Numbered from the stretch's first letter, positions 8,430 through 15,998 are shown. The stretch is DNA of 35,737 bases from Vulcanimicrobiota bacterium (GCA_019235995.1 JAFAJV010000139.1:1-35737), one strand, 5' to 3'. Notes: generated by a model from the sequence alone, not told the origin. Program-made: numbers and translations.

Positions 8430-9395
8430 ATGATGTCGAAAGCCCTACGCATCACCGTGGGCCTCGCAGCCCTTCTCTTGGGCACGTCCGTCGCGGCGTG
8501 CTCCGGCGGCGGCGCGGTCGCCACGGTGAACGGCCAACCGATCAGCCGAGATTCGTTCAACAGCCGCCTCGAAACGAGCCCGATGGCGCGCGGCGTGCTG
8601 CAGCAGATGGTGCAGGAGATGCTGCTGGAGCAGTACGCCAAAAGCAACAACATCGTCATCACCGACGCCGATATCACCGCGCGCGAAGACCAGATCAAAT
8701 CGGCCTTCCCCGGAACGTCGTGGGACGACATGCTGAAGTCTCGTAATCTTACCGAGGCCGACGTGCGCTCTGCGTTGCGCGAGCAACTGATTCTCGATAA
8801 GGCTCTCCAAAAGGAGATCACGATTTCGCCCGCCGAGATCAAGGCGGAGTTCGCGAAGGACCACGCGACGTACGACACGCCGGCGACCGTCACGGCTCGG
8901 CACATCCTCGTGCCCAGCCTCGCGCTCGCGAATCAAGTCGAGGCGGACCTCAAAGCCGGACAAAGCTTCGCGACGCTCGCCGCAAAGTATTCGACCGATC
9001 CGGGAAGCAAAGATAAGGGCGGCGACCTCGGCAACTTCCGCAAGGGGCAGATGGTTCCGGCGTTCGATAAGTACGCGTTCTCTGCGCCGATCGGCGTGAT
9101 CAGCCCGCCGATCAAGTCGCCGTTCGGCTACCACATCATCCAAGTCGAGAAGCGGACGCCGGAAAAGAAGGCGACGCTTGCGGATGCTACCCCGAAGATC
9201 ATGAGCACGCTACGCCAGCAGAAGGAGTCGCCGCTGATGCAGCCGTTCCTCGTCGGACTGCAGCAGCACGCGACGATCGTCACGAACGATCCGCAGTTTG
9301 CCGGACTCTTCCCGACCCCGACGCCCGCGCCGGCCGTTACCGCCTCGGCGGCCGCGAGCTCGGCCGCATCGCCGGCACCCAGCAGCACGAAGTAG
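8430..9395 (+). CDS. Parvulin-type peptidyl-prolyl isomerase lipoprotein (PrsA/SurA-like)
   Basis: 321 residues. The signal peptide ends in lipobox VAAC (Cys24), so it is a membrane-anchored foldase acting outside the cytoplasm. Residues 28-140 form the SurA_N-like chaperone part starting with VATVNGQPISRDSF. Residues 152-242 form a rotamase domain: TARHILV, FATLAAKYSTDPGSKDKGGDLG, FGYHIIQVEKR. The tail (295-321) is Ala/Pro/Thr/Ser-rich and disordered. ATG at 8430 (or 8433) follows GGAG at 8424-8427. It stands between hairpins on both sides, so it is probably its own transcription unit. An equivalent prsA-like gene follows mfd in many Firmicutes, supporting an old neighbourhood. Clients are unknown; exported surface proteins are likely. 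Confidence 0.93.
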   Translation: MMSKALRITVGLAALLLGTSVAACSGGGAVATVNGQPISRDSFNSRLETSPMARGVLQQMVQEMLLEQYAKSNNIVITDADITAREDQIKSAFPGTSWDDMLKSRNLTEADVRSALREQLILDKALQKEITISPAEIKAEFAKDHATYDTPATVTARHILVPSLALANQVEADLKAGQSFATLAAKYSTDPGSKDKGGDLGNFRKGQMVPAFDKYAFSAPIGVISPPIKSPFGYHIIQVEKRTPEKKATLADATPKIMSTLRQQKESPLMQPFLVGLQQHATIVTNDPQFAGLFPTPTPAPAVTASAAASSAASPAPSSTK

Positions 9396-9412
9396 GCCGC
9401 CCGGCGGCTTCA

Positions 9413-9437
9413 CGGGGGCGCCCTCGCGGCGCCCCCG
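9413..9437 (+). terminator. GC-rich hairpin between parvulin gene and mazG
   Basis: Perfect 10-bp stem CGGGGGCGCC / GGCGCCCCCG with loop CTCGC, 17 bases after the parvulin stop. AAAA rather than U follows, so it is terminator-like in structure only. It ends 18 bases before the mazG ATG. Confidence 0.5.
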
Positions 9438-9455
9438 AAAACGGTAGGCTCCTAG

Positions 9456-10646
9456 ATGTTAGTTCGCATCGCGGGTCTGGGTCCGGGAGATCCACGACTG
9501 CTGACGATCGGCACCCTCGATGCGCTCCGAGCGATCGGGAAGGCCGTGGTGCTGCTCGCACCGCCGGATCTCACCTCGTATCTCGAGCGCAACGGCGTCG
9601 CGATCGTCCGGGGAATGGTGGAGGATCCGGCGTTGCTCGTGCGCGGCAGCGGCGACGAGATCGCGCGCTTTGCGCAGCGCCTCGACGATGCTTCGTTGCG
9701 GGACGGCGCGCTCGGGCTCGGCGTGCTCGGCAACCCGCTGTCGGACTTTCCCGGGCTTCCGGCGCTGCTTCGCACCCTGGAGAGCCGCAAAGTCGCCACG
9801 GAGATCCTACCCGGAGTGCCCCGCGCGACGCTCTCGGCCGCGATCACGATGCCGCTCGTGCCGCTTCCACCGCAGTCGTCGCACTATTCCTGGGATGACC
9901 TGGTCGAAATCATGGCGCGCCTGCGGCTGGGCTGCCCGTGGGATCGCGAGCAGACGCACCGCACGCTCGTGCCGTACCTCATCGAAGAGACGTTCGAGGT
10001 CGTCGAGGCGATCGAGCTGTCGCATCTGGAAGGCCTCTGCGAGGAGCTCGGCGACCTGCTCCTGCAGGTGCTCTTTCACGCGCAGATTGCGACCGAGGTG
10101 GGCAAGTTCAGCATTGCCGACGTCGTGGACGCACTCTCCAATAAGATGGTACGGCGCCATCCGCACGTCTTCGGCGACGCCGTGATCGAAGACGTCGACG
10201 CCCAGTGGCGCAACTGGGAGCGTCTCAAGGCACTCGAAAAGACGGGCCGCCGGCGAAAGAGCCGGCTCGACGGCATTCCGAAGCATCTCGGCGCGCTGCA
10301 GCGCGGCCAGCGCATGCAGGAAAAGGCGGCACGCGTCGGATTCGATTGGCCGAACGTCGGCGGTGTGCTCGACAAGTTATCGGAAGAGCTGCGCGAGTTG
10401 GCGGAGGCGCGCCGGAATCCGCAAGACGATCCGCGCGTGCGCGAGGAGCTCGGCGACGTCTTCTTCACGCTCGTCAACCTGTCGCGCGCCCTGGGGATCG
10501 ACGCCGAGACGGCGCTGCGCGAGGCGAACGAGAAGTTCTATCGGCGCTTCGCGTTCATGGAAGAGCGGGCCGGCGCGGACGGCAAAAACCTCTCGGATCT
10601 CTCGCTTGACGAACTCGAGGAGCTATGGGAACTGGCGAAGGCCTGA
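9456..10646 (+). CDS. mazG: MazG nucleoside triphosphate pyrophosphohydrolase with shortened YabN-like N-terminal domain
   Basis: 396 residues. Hydrolyses (d)NTPs to NMP and pyrophosphate, a pool-cleaning or stress function. Two MazG repeats are visible: the first (about 144-250) with [10 protein letters not shown] (159-168), Glu177/Glu178 and EELGD (196-200); the second (about 275-380) with EELREL (310-315) and EELGD (330-334). The first about 135 residues open with the tetrapyrrole-methylase-like [15 protein letters not shown], as in B. subtilis YabN (about 490 residues), but this domain is roughly 85-100 residues shorter than in YabN and probably inactive as a methylase. It follows mfd and a parvulin gene as in Firmicutes. 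The 3' end overlaps the next gene by 22 bases. Confidence 0.93.
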   Translation: MLVRIAGLGPGDPRLLTIGTLDALRAIGKAVVLLAPPDLTSYLERNGVAIVRGMVEDPALLVRGSGDEIARFAQRLDDASLRDGALGLGVLGNPLSDFPGLPALLRTLESRKVATEILPGVPRATLSAAITMPLVPLPPQSSHYSWDDLVEIMARLRLGCPWDREQTHRTLVPYLIEETFEVVEAIELSHLEGLCEELGDLLLQVLFHAQIATEVGKFSIADVVDALSNKMVRRHPHVFGDAVIEDVDAQWRNWERLKALEKTGRRRKSRLDGIPKHLGALQRGQRMQEKAARVGFDWPNVGGVLDKLSEELRELAEARRNPQDDPRVREELGDVFFTLVNLSRALGIDAETALREANEKFYRRFAFMEERAGADGKNLSDLSLDELEELWELAKA

Positions 10647-11023
10647 CCTGCACGCTGCGCGTGCGCATGGGTTCACAGGACGCGCATTACGGCGGCTCGC
10701 TCGTCGACGGCGCGCGGATGCTCGCGCTCTTCGGCGACGTCGCGACGGAGCTGCTGGTTCGCCTGGACGGCGACGAGGGGCTCTTCGCCGCGTACGACAG
10801 CGTCGAGTTCCTCGCGCCGGTCTACGCCGGCGATTTCATCGAGGCGCAAGGACGCATCGTCAAGGTCGGAAAGACCTCGCGGCGCATCGAGTTCGAAGCG
10901 CGCAAGGTGATCGCGGCGCGGCCGGAGATCGCCGACAGCGCCGCCGACGCGCTCGACGCGCCGGTCCTCGTGTGCCGCGCGACGGGCACGTGCGTCACGC
11001 CGAAGGCGAAGAAACGCCTTTGA
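10625..11023 (+). CDS. Hotdog-fold 3-aminobutyryl-CoA ammonia-lyase-like protein (Kal-like)
   Basis: 132 residues. The segment [29 protein letters not shown] (14-42), then [24 protein letters not shown] and the [12 protein letters not shown] strand, closely follows what I know of the Kal enzyme of lysine fermentation, a hotdog protein that removes ammonia from 3-aminobutyryl-CoA to give crotonyl-CoA. The ATG at 10625 lies within the mazG end and has a strong GAGGAG about five bases upstream, so translation is coupled to mazG. No other lysine-fermentation genes (kamA, kamD/E, kdd, kce) are in the window, so the physiological substrate may differ, for example another beta-amino-acyl-CoA. A general thioesterase-like role is the alternative. 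Confidence 0.75.
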   Translation: MGTGEGLTCTLRVRMGSQDAHYGGSLVDGARMLALFGDVATELLVRLDGDEGLFAAYDSVEFLAPVYAGDFIEAQGRIVKVGKTSRRIEFEARKVIAARPEIADSAADALDAPVLVCRATGTCVTPKAKKRL

Positions 11024-11059
11024 TATCTTTTGAAGCCGCCGGGCGCCTCGTTTGATATC
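11019..11059 (+). promoter_or_regulatory. Direct repeat of TTTGATATC upstream of the PfpI-like gene
   Basis: Two identical AT-rich 9-mers at 11019-11027 and 11051-11059, 32 bases apart (about three helical turns), in otherwise GC-rich DNA. The second includes the palindrome TGATATCA (11053-11060). The shared core TTGATATC also occurs in the padR promoter at 13748-13755. Between them TTGAAG (11030-11035) and TGATAT (11053-11058) at 17-base spacing could be a weak promoter. Candidate regulator binding sites. Confidence 0.4.
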
Positions 11060-11068
11060 ATCGCACCG

Positions 11069-11794
11069 ATGAATCGGAAGGACGCCATCGTCATCGGTAG
11101 TACCATGCTCGCCGGCGCGGTACTCCCGCGGAGAGCGCTCGCGCAAGCACCGGCGGTCCCGTCCGCTGCCGTCCGCGTCGCCTTCGTCGTCGGGCCGTTC
11201 TCGAACCTCATCGACGTCGCGGGACCGTACGAAGTCTTCGCCGATATGTACGCGTCGAAAAGCGGTGGACCGCCGCCCGATGGGGCCGACAATTTTGGCG
11301 ACGACAAGGACGCTCACCCGCTGTACGCGCCGTATCTGGTCAGCGACACGCTCGAGCCGATCAAAGCGGGCCGCGGCGTCGTCATCGTGCCGGACTACAC
11401 ATTCGTGTCGGCCCCCTCGCCGGGCGTGATCGTCATGGGCGCGCAATCGCGACACTCGCCGCAGAAGCTCGAATGGATTCGCGAGATGGCGCGGACTGCG
11501 GAGGTCGTGATGTCCGTGTGCACGGGAGCCTACGTGTTGGCAGGCACGGGCTTACTCGACGGCAAACGCGCGACGACCCACCACGACTATTACGACGATT
11601 TCGCAGCGACGTTCCCCAAGGTGCATGTCGTGCGCGGACCGCGCTACGTCGAGGAGGGGAAGTTCAAGACCGCCGGAGGGCTGACGTCCGGCATAGAGCT
11701 CGCCATCCGTGTCATTGCGCTGATGCACGGCGAGCGACGCGCCGACTTAATCGCGCACTATATAGAATACGTGCGAACCGAACGGCCGGCCTGA
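11069..11794 (+). CDS. Exported DJ-1/PfpI family protein (class I GATase-like)
   Basis: 241 residues from ATG 11069; a TTG at 11030 would add residues in front of what is clearly a signal sequence. Residues 1-27 have Arg/Lys, a hydrophobic core and the cleavage-like ALAQA, so the product is probably exported. The rest is a DJ-1/PfpI domain: VRVAFVVGPFSNLIDVAGPYEVF at the start, and the nucleophile elbow SVCTGAYVLAGTGLL with Cys151, then the ATTHH segment typical of the GATase1/AraC-like subgroup (isonitrile hydratase relatives). A Gly/Pro/Asp-rich insertion lies at about 68-88. Activity is unknown; family members include hydratases, deglycase/chaperones and ligand-sensing domains. It is convergent with the MATE gene. 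Confidence 0.8.
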   Translation: MNRKDAIVIGSTMLAGAVLPRRALAQAPAVPSAAVRVAFVVGPFSNLIDVAGPYEVFADMYASKSGGPPPDGADNFGDDKDAHPLYAPYLVSDTLEPIKAGRGVVIVPDYTFVSAPSPGVIVMGAQSRHSPQKLEWIREMARTAEVVMSVCTGAYVLAGTGLLDGKRATTHHDYYDDFAATFPKVHVVRGPRYVEEGKFKTAGGLTSGIELAIRVIALMHGERRADLIAHYIEYVRTERPA

Positions 11795-11810
11795 AGCGCT
11801 TGCAAATGCC

Positions 11811-13202
11811 CTACACCAGGCGCTCGTGCGTCTTTCGTTTCCAGACGAACTCGTAGTAGCAGAACTGCAACACCAGCACGACGCAGTACGCGATCGGATA
11901 GCCGAGCCAAACGCCGTACAGCCCGAGGTAGTGCATCAAGATATACGCGGCGGGCACCTCGACGCCCCAGATCGCGAAGATGCCGTTGAGCGTCGGCCAG
12001 AGCACCGAGCCGCTTCCGCGCATCACGCCGCTGAGAACGGCGGAGTTGCCGAAGAGCAGGTAGCTCCACAGCGTGATCATCAACAGCTCGTGCGCGATCT
12101 TGAGCGTGTACTGGTCGGTGATAAACCAGCCCAAGATCTGCCACGCGAAGATGTAGCACAGCCCGATGATGATTCCGCCGATCACGTAGTTCAGGCCCAC
12201 CGCCGAACGAATCACGCTTCCCAGCTTATCCTCACGCCGCGCCCCGATGCATTGCGCGCCGAAGATCGAGGCCGAGATGCCGATGGAAATCGCCGGAAAC
12301 TGCACGTAGCTGACCACCTGATTGACCGCACCGTACGCGGCCGTCGCGCTCGAACCAAACCGGTTCACGAACGAGATGACGGCGATCTCGGCAAGCGAAA
12401 CCATCATCACCTGGATGCCCGTCGGCACTCCGATGCGCAGGACCGCGCGCAGTATGCTCCAGTCGATGAGCATGTCGGCCAGGGTCTCGCGATCGAACTT
12501 CAGCGCATGATCGTTGCGGTCGAGGTAGTACAGCAGCCACGCCAGTGCCGCCGAGTTGGCGATCAGGCCGGCGACCGCGGCGCTGACGACGCCGAGCTTC
12601 GGCAGCCCGAAGAGGCCGACGATGAAGACCGGCGTGACGACGATTGCGAGCACCGCCGAGACGATTAGGGCATAGAACGGCGTCGTGGAATCGCCGGTGC
12701 CGCGCAGGATCGTCGCGTAGACGAAGTAGACGAAAAAGACGGGCATCGAAAGGAAGAGCACGCGGGCGTAGGCGTCCGACTGCGCGATGATGTCGTGCGG
12801 CGTGCGCAGCCACCCCAGGATGGTGGGCGAGCCGAAGAAGCCGACGATCGCGACGAGGATTCCCAAATAGAGGCCCGCGGCGATCACCGTTCCCGCGATC
12901 TTCTTCACCTTGTGGTGGTCGCCGGCGCCGAACGCCTGACCGATGAGCACGCTGGCGCCGCTCGAGACGCCGAATACGAACGAGAATAACAGGAAGACGA
13001 TCGGAAAGACCGCCGAGATCGCGCCGAGCGCCTGCGTCGAGATCAGCCGGCCGATCCAGATGCTCGCCATCGTCTGCGACGCGGACTGCAGAACGTTGCT
13101 CAGCATCAAGGGCACGAGAAAGACGAGAAGGATCTGCCACATCGGCTTGCCCTCCTCGAACACGTTGACTCCGCGGCGTTGCGCCGCTCGCGCCTGCGCC
13201 AT
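11811..13202 (-). CDS. MATE family efflux transporter
   Basis: 463 residues with about twelve hydrophobic segments in two similar halves, as in NorM/DinF-type MATE antiporters that export cationic drugs or metabolites using Na+ or H+. The N-terminal half has LVPLMLSNVLQSASQTMASIWIGRL, FGVSSGASVLIGQAFGAGD and the second half IGVPTGIQVMMVSLAEIAVISF followed by GAQCIGARREDK, all matching the family. Start is uncertain: ATG 13202 has GGAGGA nearly touching it, while GTG 13163 and ATG 13142 have better-spaced GGAG and GAGGAGG. It follows padR by 11 bases on the same strand and is likely controlled by it. The substrate is unknown. Confidence 0.9.
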   Translation of the reverse strand: MAQARAAQRRGVNVFEEGKPMWQILLVFLVPLMLSNVLQSASQTMASIWIGRLISTQALGAISAVFPIVFLLFSFVFGVSSGASVLIGQAFGAGDHHKVKKIAGTVIAAGLYLGILVAIVGFFGSPTILGWLRTPHDIIAQSDAYARVLFLSMPVFFVYFVYATILRGTGDSTTPFYALIVSAVLAIVVTPVFIVGLFGLPKLGVVSAAVAGLIANSAALAWLLYYLDRNDHALKFDRETLADMLIDWSILRAVLRIGVPTGIQVMMVSLAEIAVISFVNRFGSSATAAYGAVNQVVSYVQFPAISIGISASIFGAQCIGARREDKLGSVIRSAVGLNYVIGGIIIGLCYIFAWQILGWFITDQYTLKIAHELLMITLWSYLLFGNSAVLSGVMRGSGSVLWPTLNGIFAIWGVEVPAAYILMHYLGLYGVWLGYPIAYCVVLVLQFCYYEFVWKRKTHERLV

Positions 13203-13213
13203 TCCTCCGATCC

Positions 13214-13732
13214 CTACTCCTGTGCGAGCAGCTCGTATATACGTCTGCGAGTTTCATTGAGCAACTCACAAACGCGGCCGATTGTTTCAGGCGTCGACGA
13301 AGGCCCGAGCTGCCCGATCGATTGCATCAGGCGGCCCGCGGCCTCCCGCAGCCGATCGGCCGCTCCATCGGACTCGTCATCTTCGTCGTCGTCGTCGAAC
13401 AGTCGCCCCAGGTCCTTGGCGTGCTCCTCGAGCAGGCGCCGGCCCTTGTCGGAGATCTCGTACGTTCGGCGCTCGCCCTCGTCGCGGCCGACGATCAGGC
13501 CCGCGGCCTCGAGCGCGCTCAGGATCGGATAGACCGAGCCGGCGCCGGCGCCCCATCCCTTCTCGCGAAAGGCTCGAATGAGGTCGTATCCGTGGCGCGG
13601 CACGTCGGCCAAGAGCTTCAGCAGCGCGAACTTCAAGACGCCGCGCTTCAGCCGTCTCCCGTGTCGCCGTCGGCGGTGACCGTACAGGCCCCATTTGTCC
13701 GAGCGCAGGCCGCCCCAAAAACCAATATCCAC
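13214..13732 (-). CDS. PadR family transcriptional regulator
   Basis: 172 residues from GTG 13732. I prefer this start over the in-frame ATG at 13801 because GGAGGAGG sits just upstream of it, and the ATG would lie upstream of a near-consensus promoter. After an Arg/His-rich N-terminal arm the winged helix runs from about residue 30 to 105: GVLKFALLKLLADVPRHGYDLIRAF, GSVYPILSALEAAGLI, RRTYEISDKGRRLL, the PadR signature. An acidic DDDDEDDE stretch follows, then a helical dimerisation part. PadR proteins are repressors that release DNA on binding a ligand, often a drug exported by a neighbouring pump. Here the MATE gene is directly downstream and tandem repeats overlap its own promoter, so autorepression is likely. 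Confidence 0.93.
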   Translation of the reverse strand: MDIGFWGGLRSDKWGLYGHRRRRHGRRLKRGVLKFALLKLLADVPRHGYDLIRAFREKGWGAGAGSVYPILSALEAAGLIVGRDEGERRTYEISDKGRRLLEEHAKDLGRLFDDDDEDDESDGAADRLREAAGRLMQSIGQLGPSSTPETIGRVCELLNETRRRIYELLAQE

Positions 13733-13747
13733 GATCTCCTCCTCCGA

Positions 13748-13775
13748 TTGATATCGTGATAGTATGCGATATATC
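13748..13775 (+). promoter_or_regulatory. Possible divergent promoter for rqcP-whiA-glycolysis operon
   Basis: On the forward strand TTGATA (13748-13753) and TATATC (13770-13775) are 16 bases apart and face the rqcP gene. The element overlaps the tandem operator of padR. It is weaker than the padR promoter; GATAGT at 13778-13783 is an alternative -10. Confidence 0.35.
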
Positions 13776-13783
13776 GAGATAGT
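13751..13783 (-). promoter_or_regulatory. Tandem PadR operator candidate
   Basis: Reading on the reverse strand, ACTATCTCGATAT (13783-13771) and ACTATCACGATAT (13763-13751) match at 12 of 13 positions and start exactly 20 bases apart, so both face the same side of the helix. The first also contains the palindrome CGATATATCG. One copy fills the -35/-10 spacer and the other covers the -10 and the likely transcription start of padR. Binding here would block transcription. Confidence 0.65.
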
Positions 13784-13788
13784 GTCAA
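13759..13788 (-). promoter_or_regulatory. padR-MATE operon promoter
   Basis: On the reverse strand a perfect TTGACA (13788-13783) and TACTAT (13764-13759) are 18 bases apart. Transcription would start near 13752, giving a leader of about 20 bases that contains the GGAGGAGG site of padR. Confidence 0.75.
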
Positions 13789-13833
13789 TACGCGCGGGCA
13801 TCAGGAGTGGGGAGCGTTGAATGTGGCGCCCCG

Positions 13834-14106
13834 GTGCGACTCGACAAATTCATGAAGGTCTCGCGGCTGGCCAAACGGCGCAGCGAGGCGCACGAGGCCC
13901 TCGAGCATGGTCGAATCACAAAGGACGGCAAGCCACTGCGGCCGGGCTATCAGGTCAAGCCGGGCGACGTTCTCGAGATCCACTACGCCACCAAGTTCGT
14001 TACCGTGCGCGTGCTCGAGGTGCCGCTGCGCGTGACGCCGGCGGTACGGGCAGACCTGCTCTACGAGGTCCTCGGTTCGCGGAAGGACGACGCGGAATGG
14101 CTGTGA
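13834..14106 (+). CDS. rqcP: S4-domain RNA-binding protein RqcP (YabO-like)
   Basis: 90 residues from GTG 13834, where the family's usual start VRLDKFMKVSRL begins; GTG 13807 in the same frame would add nine residues and cannot be excluded. The S4 fold spans residues 1-60: RLDKFMKVSRLAKRRSEAHEALEHGRI, then KPGDVLEI. In B. subtilis RqcP (YabO) works with RqcH in adding alanine tails to stalled nascent chains on 50S subunits. Hsp15-like heat-shock S4 proteins are relatives. yabO follows mazG (yabN) in Firmicutes; here mazG is 3 kb upstream with other genes between. It overlaps the whiA start by ten bases, so the two are translationally coupled. Confidence 0.85.
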   Translation: MRLDKFMKVSRLAKRRSEAHEALEHGRITKDGKPLRPGYQVKPGDVLEIHYATKFVTVRVLEVPLRVTPAVRADLLYEVLGSRKDDAEWL

Positions 14107-14969
14107 TCTCGGCCGACATCAAGGACGCGCTCGCGCGCGACGTGCCGCCGGAAGCGCATTGCCGTCATGCGCTGCTGGCGGGCCTCGCCCTCTACGGGAA
14201 AACCGACGGCGCGTTCGTGACCCACCGCAATGCGGTCGCGCGGCTCTTCTGGTCGCTCCTCGAGGATCGCAAGTCGCATCCCATTGAGACACGCGCTCCA
14301 ACGCGGCTGCAGCGCCTTCCAACCTTCGCCATCGCGCTCCCCGGGCGGCTCGCGACGGCGCCGCCGAAACCCGTGCATCGCTGCGACCGCCTGATCGAGG
14401 TCCGCGCAGCGTTCCTGGCATGCGGATCGCTCGCCGCCGGAGCGCGCGGATATCACCTCGAATTCGTCGCACGCGGCGAAGAGATCGCCGAGCGCCTGCG
14501 CTGGATGTTGCGAAGCGCCGGGGCCGCGCCCAAGCAGACGCGGCGCAAAGGCCACGCCGTCTTGTACTTTAAGGACTTCGATGCGATCGTCGAGCTGCTC
14601 ACGCGGATCGGGGCCTACGGCGCGGTGCTCGCGCTCGAGGACGTGCGCGCGCTGCGCGAAACGAAGAATCGCATTCATCGCCTCGTCAACACCGAAGCCG
14701 CGAACTTGCAGCGCTCGGCGGAGGCGGCGGCCGCGCACCGCCGCGTCGTCGAATACCTGCAGAACGCGTACGGGCTTCCGCGGCTGACGCCGGCGTTGCG
14801 GGAAGTCGCCGAACTCCGACTTTTGTATCCCGACGAGTCGCTCGCGGAGCTCGGCCGCCGCTGCAATCCGCCGATCTCGAAGCCGACCGTCAGCGGCCGG
14901 CTTGGGGCACTTAGCCGGCTGGCCGGCCACCTCCGCGGCGTGCAGGGGAGCGCGAAACCGGCCAGGTAA
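14097..14969 (+). CDS. whiA: DNA-binding protein WhiA
   Basis: 290 residues from ATG 14097. A longer frame from 13821 runs through rqcP in another frame and is rejected. The N-terminal two thirds is the LAGLIDADG-like fold: LLAGLALYGKTDGAF near residue 25, YFKDFDAIVELLTRIGAYGAVLALEDVRALRETKNRIHRLVNTEAANLQRS (about 155-205). The C-terminal helix-turn-helix is SLAELGRRCNPPISKPTVSGRLGAL (about 245-270). WhiA controls sporulation septation in Streptomyces and affects division and chromosome segregation in Bacillus. Its usual partners rapZ and yvcK are absent here, but the downstream gapA-pgk-tpiA order matches that of Actinobacteria. Confidence 0.93.
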   Translation: MAVISADIKDALARDVPPEAHCRHALLAGLALYGKTDGAFVTHRNAVARLFWSLLEDRKSHPIETRAPTRLQRLPTFAIALPGRLATAPPKPVHRCDRLIEVRAAFLACGSLAAGARGYHLEFVARGEEIAERLRWMLRSAGAAPKQTRRKGHAVLYFKDFDAIVELLTRIGAYGAVLALEDVRALRETKNRIHRLVNTEAANLQRSAEAAAAHRRVVEYLQNAYGLPRLTPALREVAELRLLYPDESLAELGRRCNPPISKPTVSGRLGALSRLAGHLRGVQGSAKPAR

Positions 14970-14977
14970 ACGCGCTC

Positions 14978-15991
14978 ATGCGCATTGGGATCAACGGCTT
15001 CGGCCGCATCGGCAGAAACTTCACCAAGGCGGTAGTCGAACGTCATCCGGAAATCCAAATCGTTGCGGTCAACGACTTGATCGACGCGCAGCAGTGCGCG
15101 CATCTCTTCAGGTACGACAGCAACTACGGCACGTACGAGGGCAGCGTGGCCTCCCGGGACGGCACGCTGGAAATCGACCGGCAACGCGTCAAGGTGTTTG
15201 CCGAACGCGATCCGGCTCGGCTGCCCTGGCGCGACCTCGGCGTCGACGTCGTCATCGAGTCCACGGGCCTCTTCACAAATGCCGAGAGGGCCCGCGCTCA
15301 CATCGAAGGGGGCGGCGCGAAGAAGGTCATCATCTCGGCGCCGGCGAGCGGCGAAGACATCACGATCGTGCTGGGCGTCAACGAGCGGCACTACGATCCC
15401 GATCGGCATAACGTGATCTCCAACGCTTCGTGCACCACGAACTGCCTGGCAACCGCCGTGAAGCCGGTCGTGGATTCGCTCGGATGGATCAAGGGATTCA
15501 TGACCACGATCCACTCGTACACGAACGATCAGAACGTCCTCGATGGACCACACAAGGACCCGCGCCGCGCGCGTAATGCCGCGACGAACATAGTACCGAC
15601 CTCGACCGGCGCCGCAAAGGCGCTCTACCTCACGATCCCCGAGGTCAAAGGAACCTTCGACGGCTTCGCGCTGCGCGTGCCCACGCCGACGGTGTCGATG
15701 ATCTACCTCGTCGCGCAGACGAAGAAAGCGACGACGAAGGACGAGCTCAACGCGATCCTGCGCGGTGCGGCGGAGGGCGAGCTGAGCAAATACGTCGCGT
15801 ATACGGAGCACGAGCTCGTCTCGAGCGACTTCAAGAAGAACCCGTACAGTTCTATTATCGACTCGAAGCTCACGAACGCCAACGGCGACCTCGTGCAGAT
15901 CGCCGCGTGGTACGACAACGAGTGGGGCTACTCGTGCCGCCTCGCCGAGCTGACGGCGATGGTGCTCTCGAAGATTCCCGCGAAGGCCTGA
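14978..15991 (+). CDS. gapA: Glyceraldehyde-3-phosphate dehydrogenase (type I)
   Basis: 337 residues, full length. Oxidises glyceraldehyde 3-phosphate to 1,3-bisphosphoglycerate with NAD+. The Rossmann start is MRIGINGFGRIGRNF, and VNDL at about 31-34 carries the Asp favouring NAD. The catalytic segment SNASCTTNCLA has Cys152. Downstream, DGFALRVPTPTVSMIYL and the C-terminal WYDNEWGYSCRLAEL match the family. It begins eight bases after whiA with AGG a dozen bases before ATG, and pgk begins seven bases after it. A single gap gene is seen in this window. Confidence 0.98.
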   Translation: MRIGINGFGRIGRNFTKAVVERHPEIQIVAVNDLIDAQQCAHLFRYDSNYGTYEGSVASRDGTLEIDRQRVKVFAERDPARLPWRDLGVDVVIESTGLFTNAERARAHIEGGGAKKVIISAPASGEDITIVLGVNERHYDPDRHNVISNASCTTNCLATAVKPVVDSLGWIKGFMTTIHSYTNDQNVLDGPHKDPRRARNAATNIVPTSTGAAKALYLTIPEVKGTFDGFALRVPTPTVSMIYLVAQTKKATTKDELNAILRGAAEGELSKYVAYTEHELVSSDFKKNPYSSIIDSKLTNANGDLVQIAAWYDNEWGYSCRLAELTAMVLSKIPAKA

Positions 15992-15998
15992 GTCCCAG

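Noticed and set aside
11811-13202. MATE gene as the equivalent of SpoVB in the mfd-yabN block
   Set aside because: It is on the opposite strand, pairs with padR, and its motifs fit drug-type MATE pumps better than a lipid flippase of the SpoVB/MurJ type.
13733-13801. ATG at 13801 as the padR start
   Set aside because: It lies upstream of the -35 box of the padR promoter, while GTG 13732 has an excellent ribosome site.
13821-14096. N-terminal extension of whiA through the rqcP region
   Set aside because: rqcP is a recognised S4 protein in another frame; WhiA proteins start near MAVISADIKDAL at 14097.
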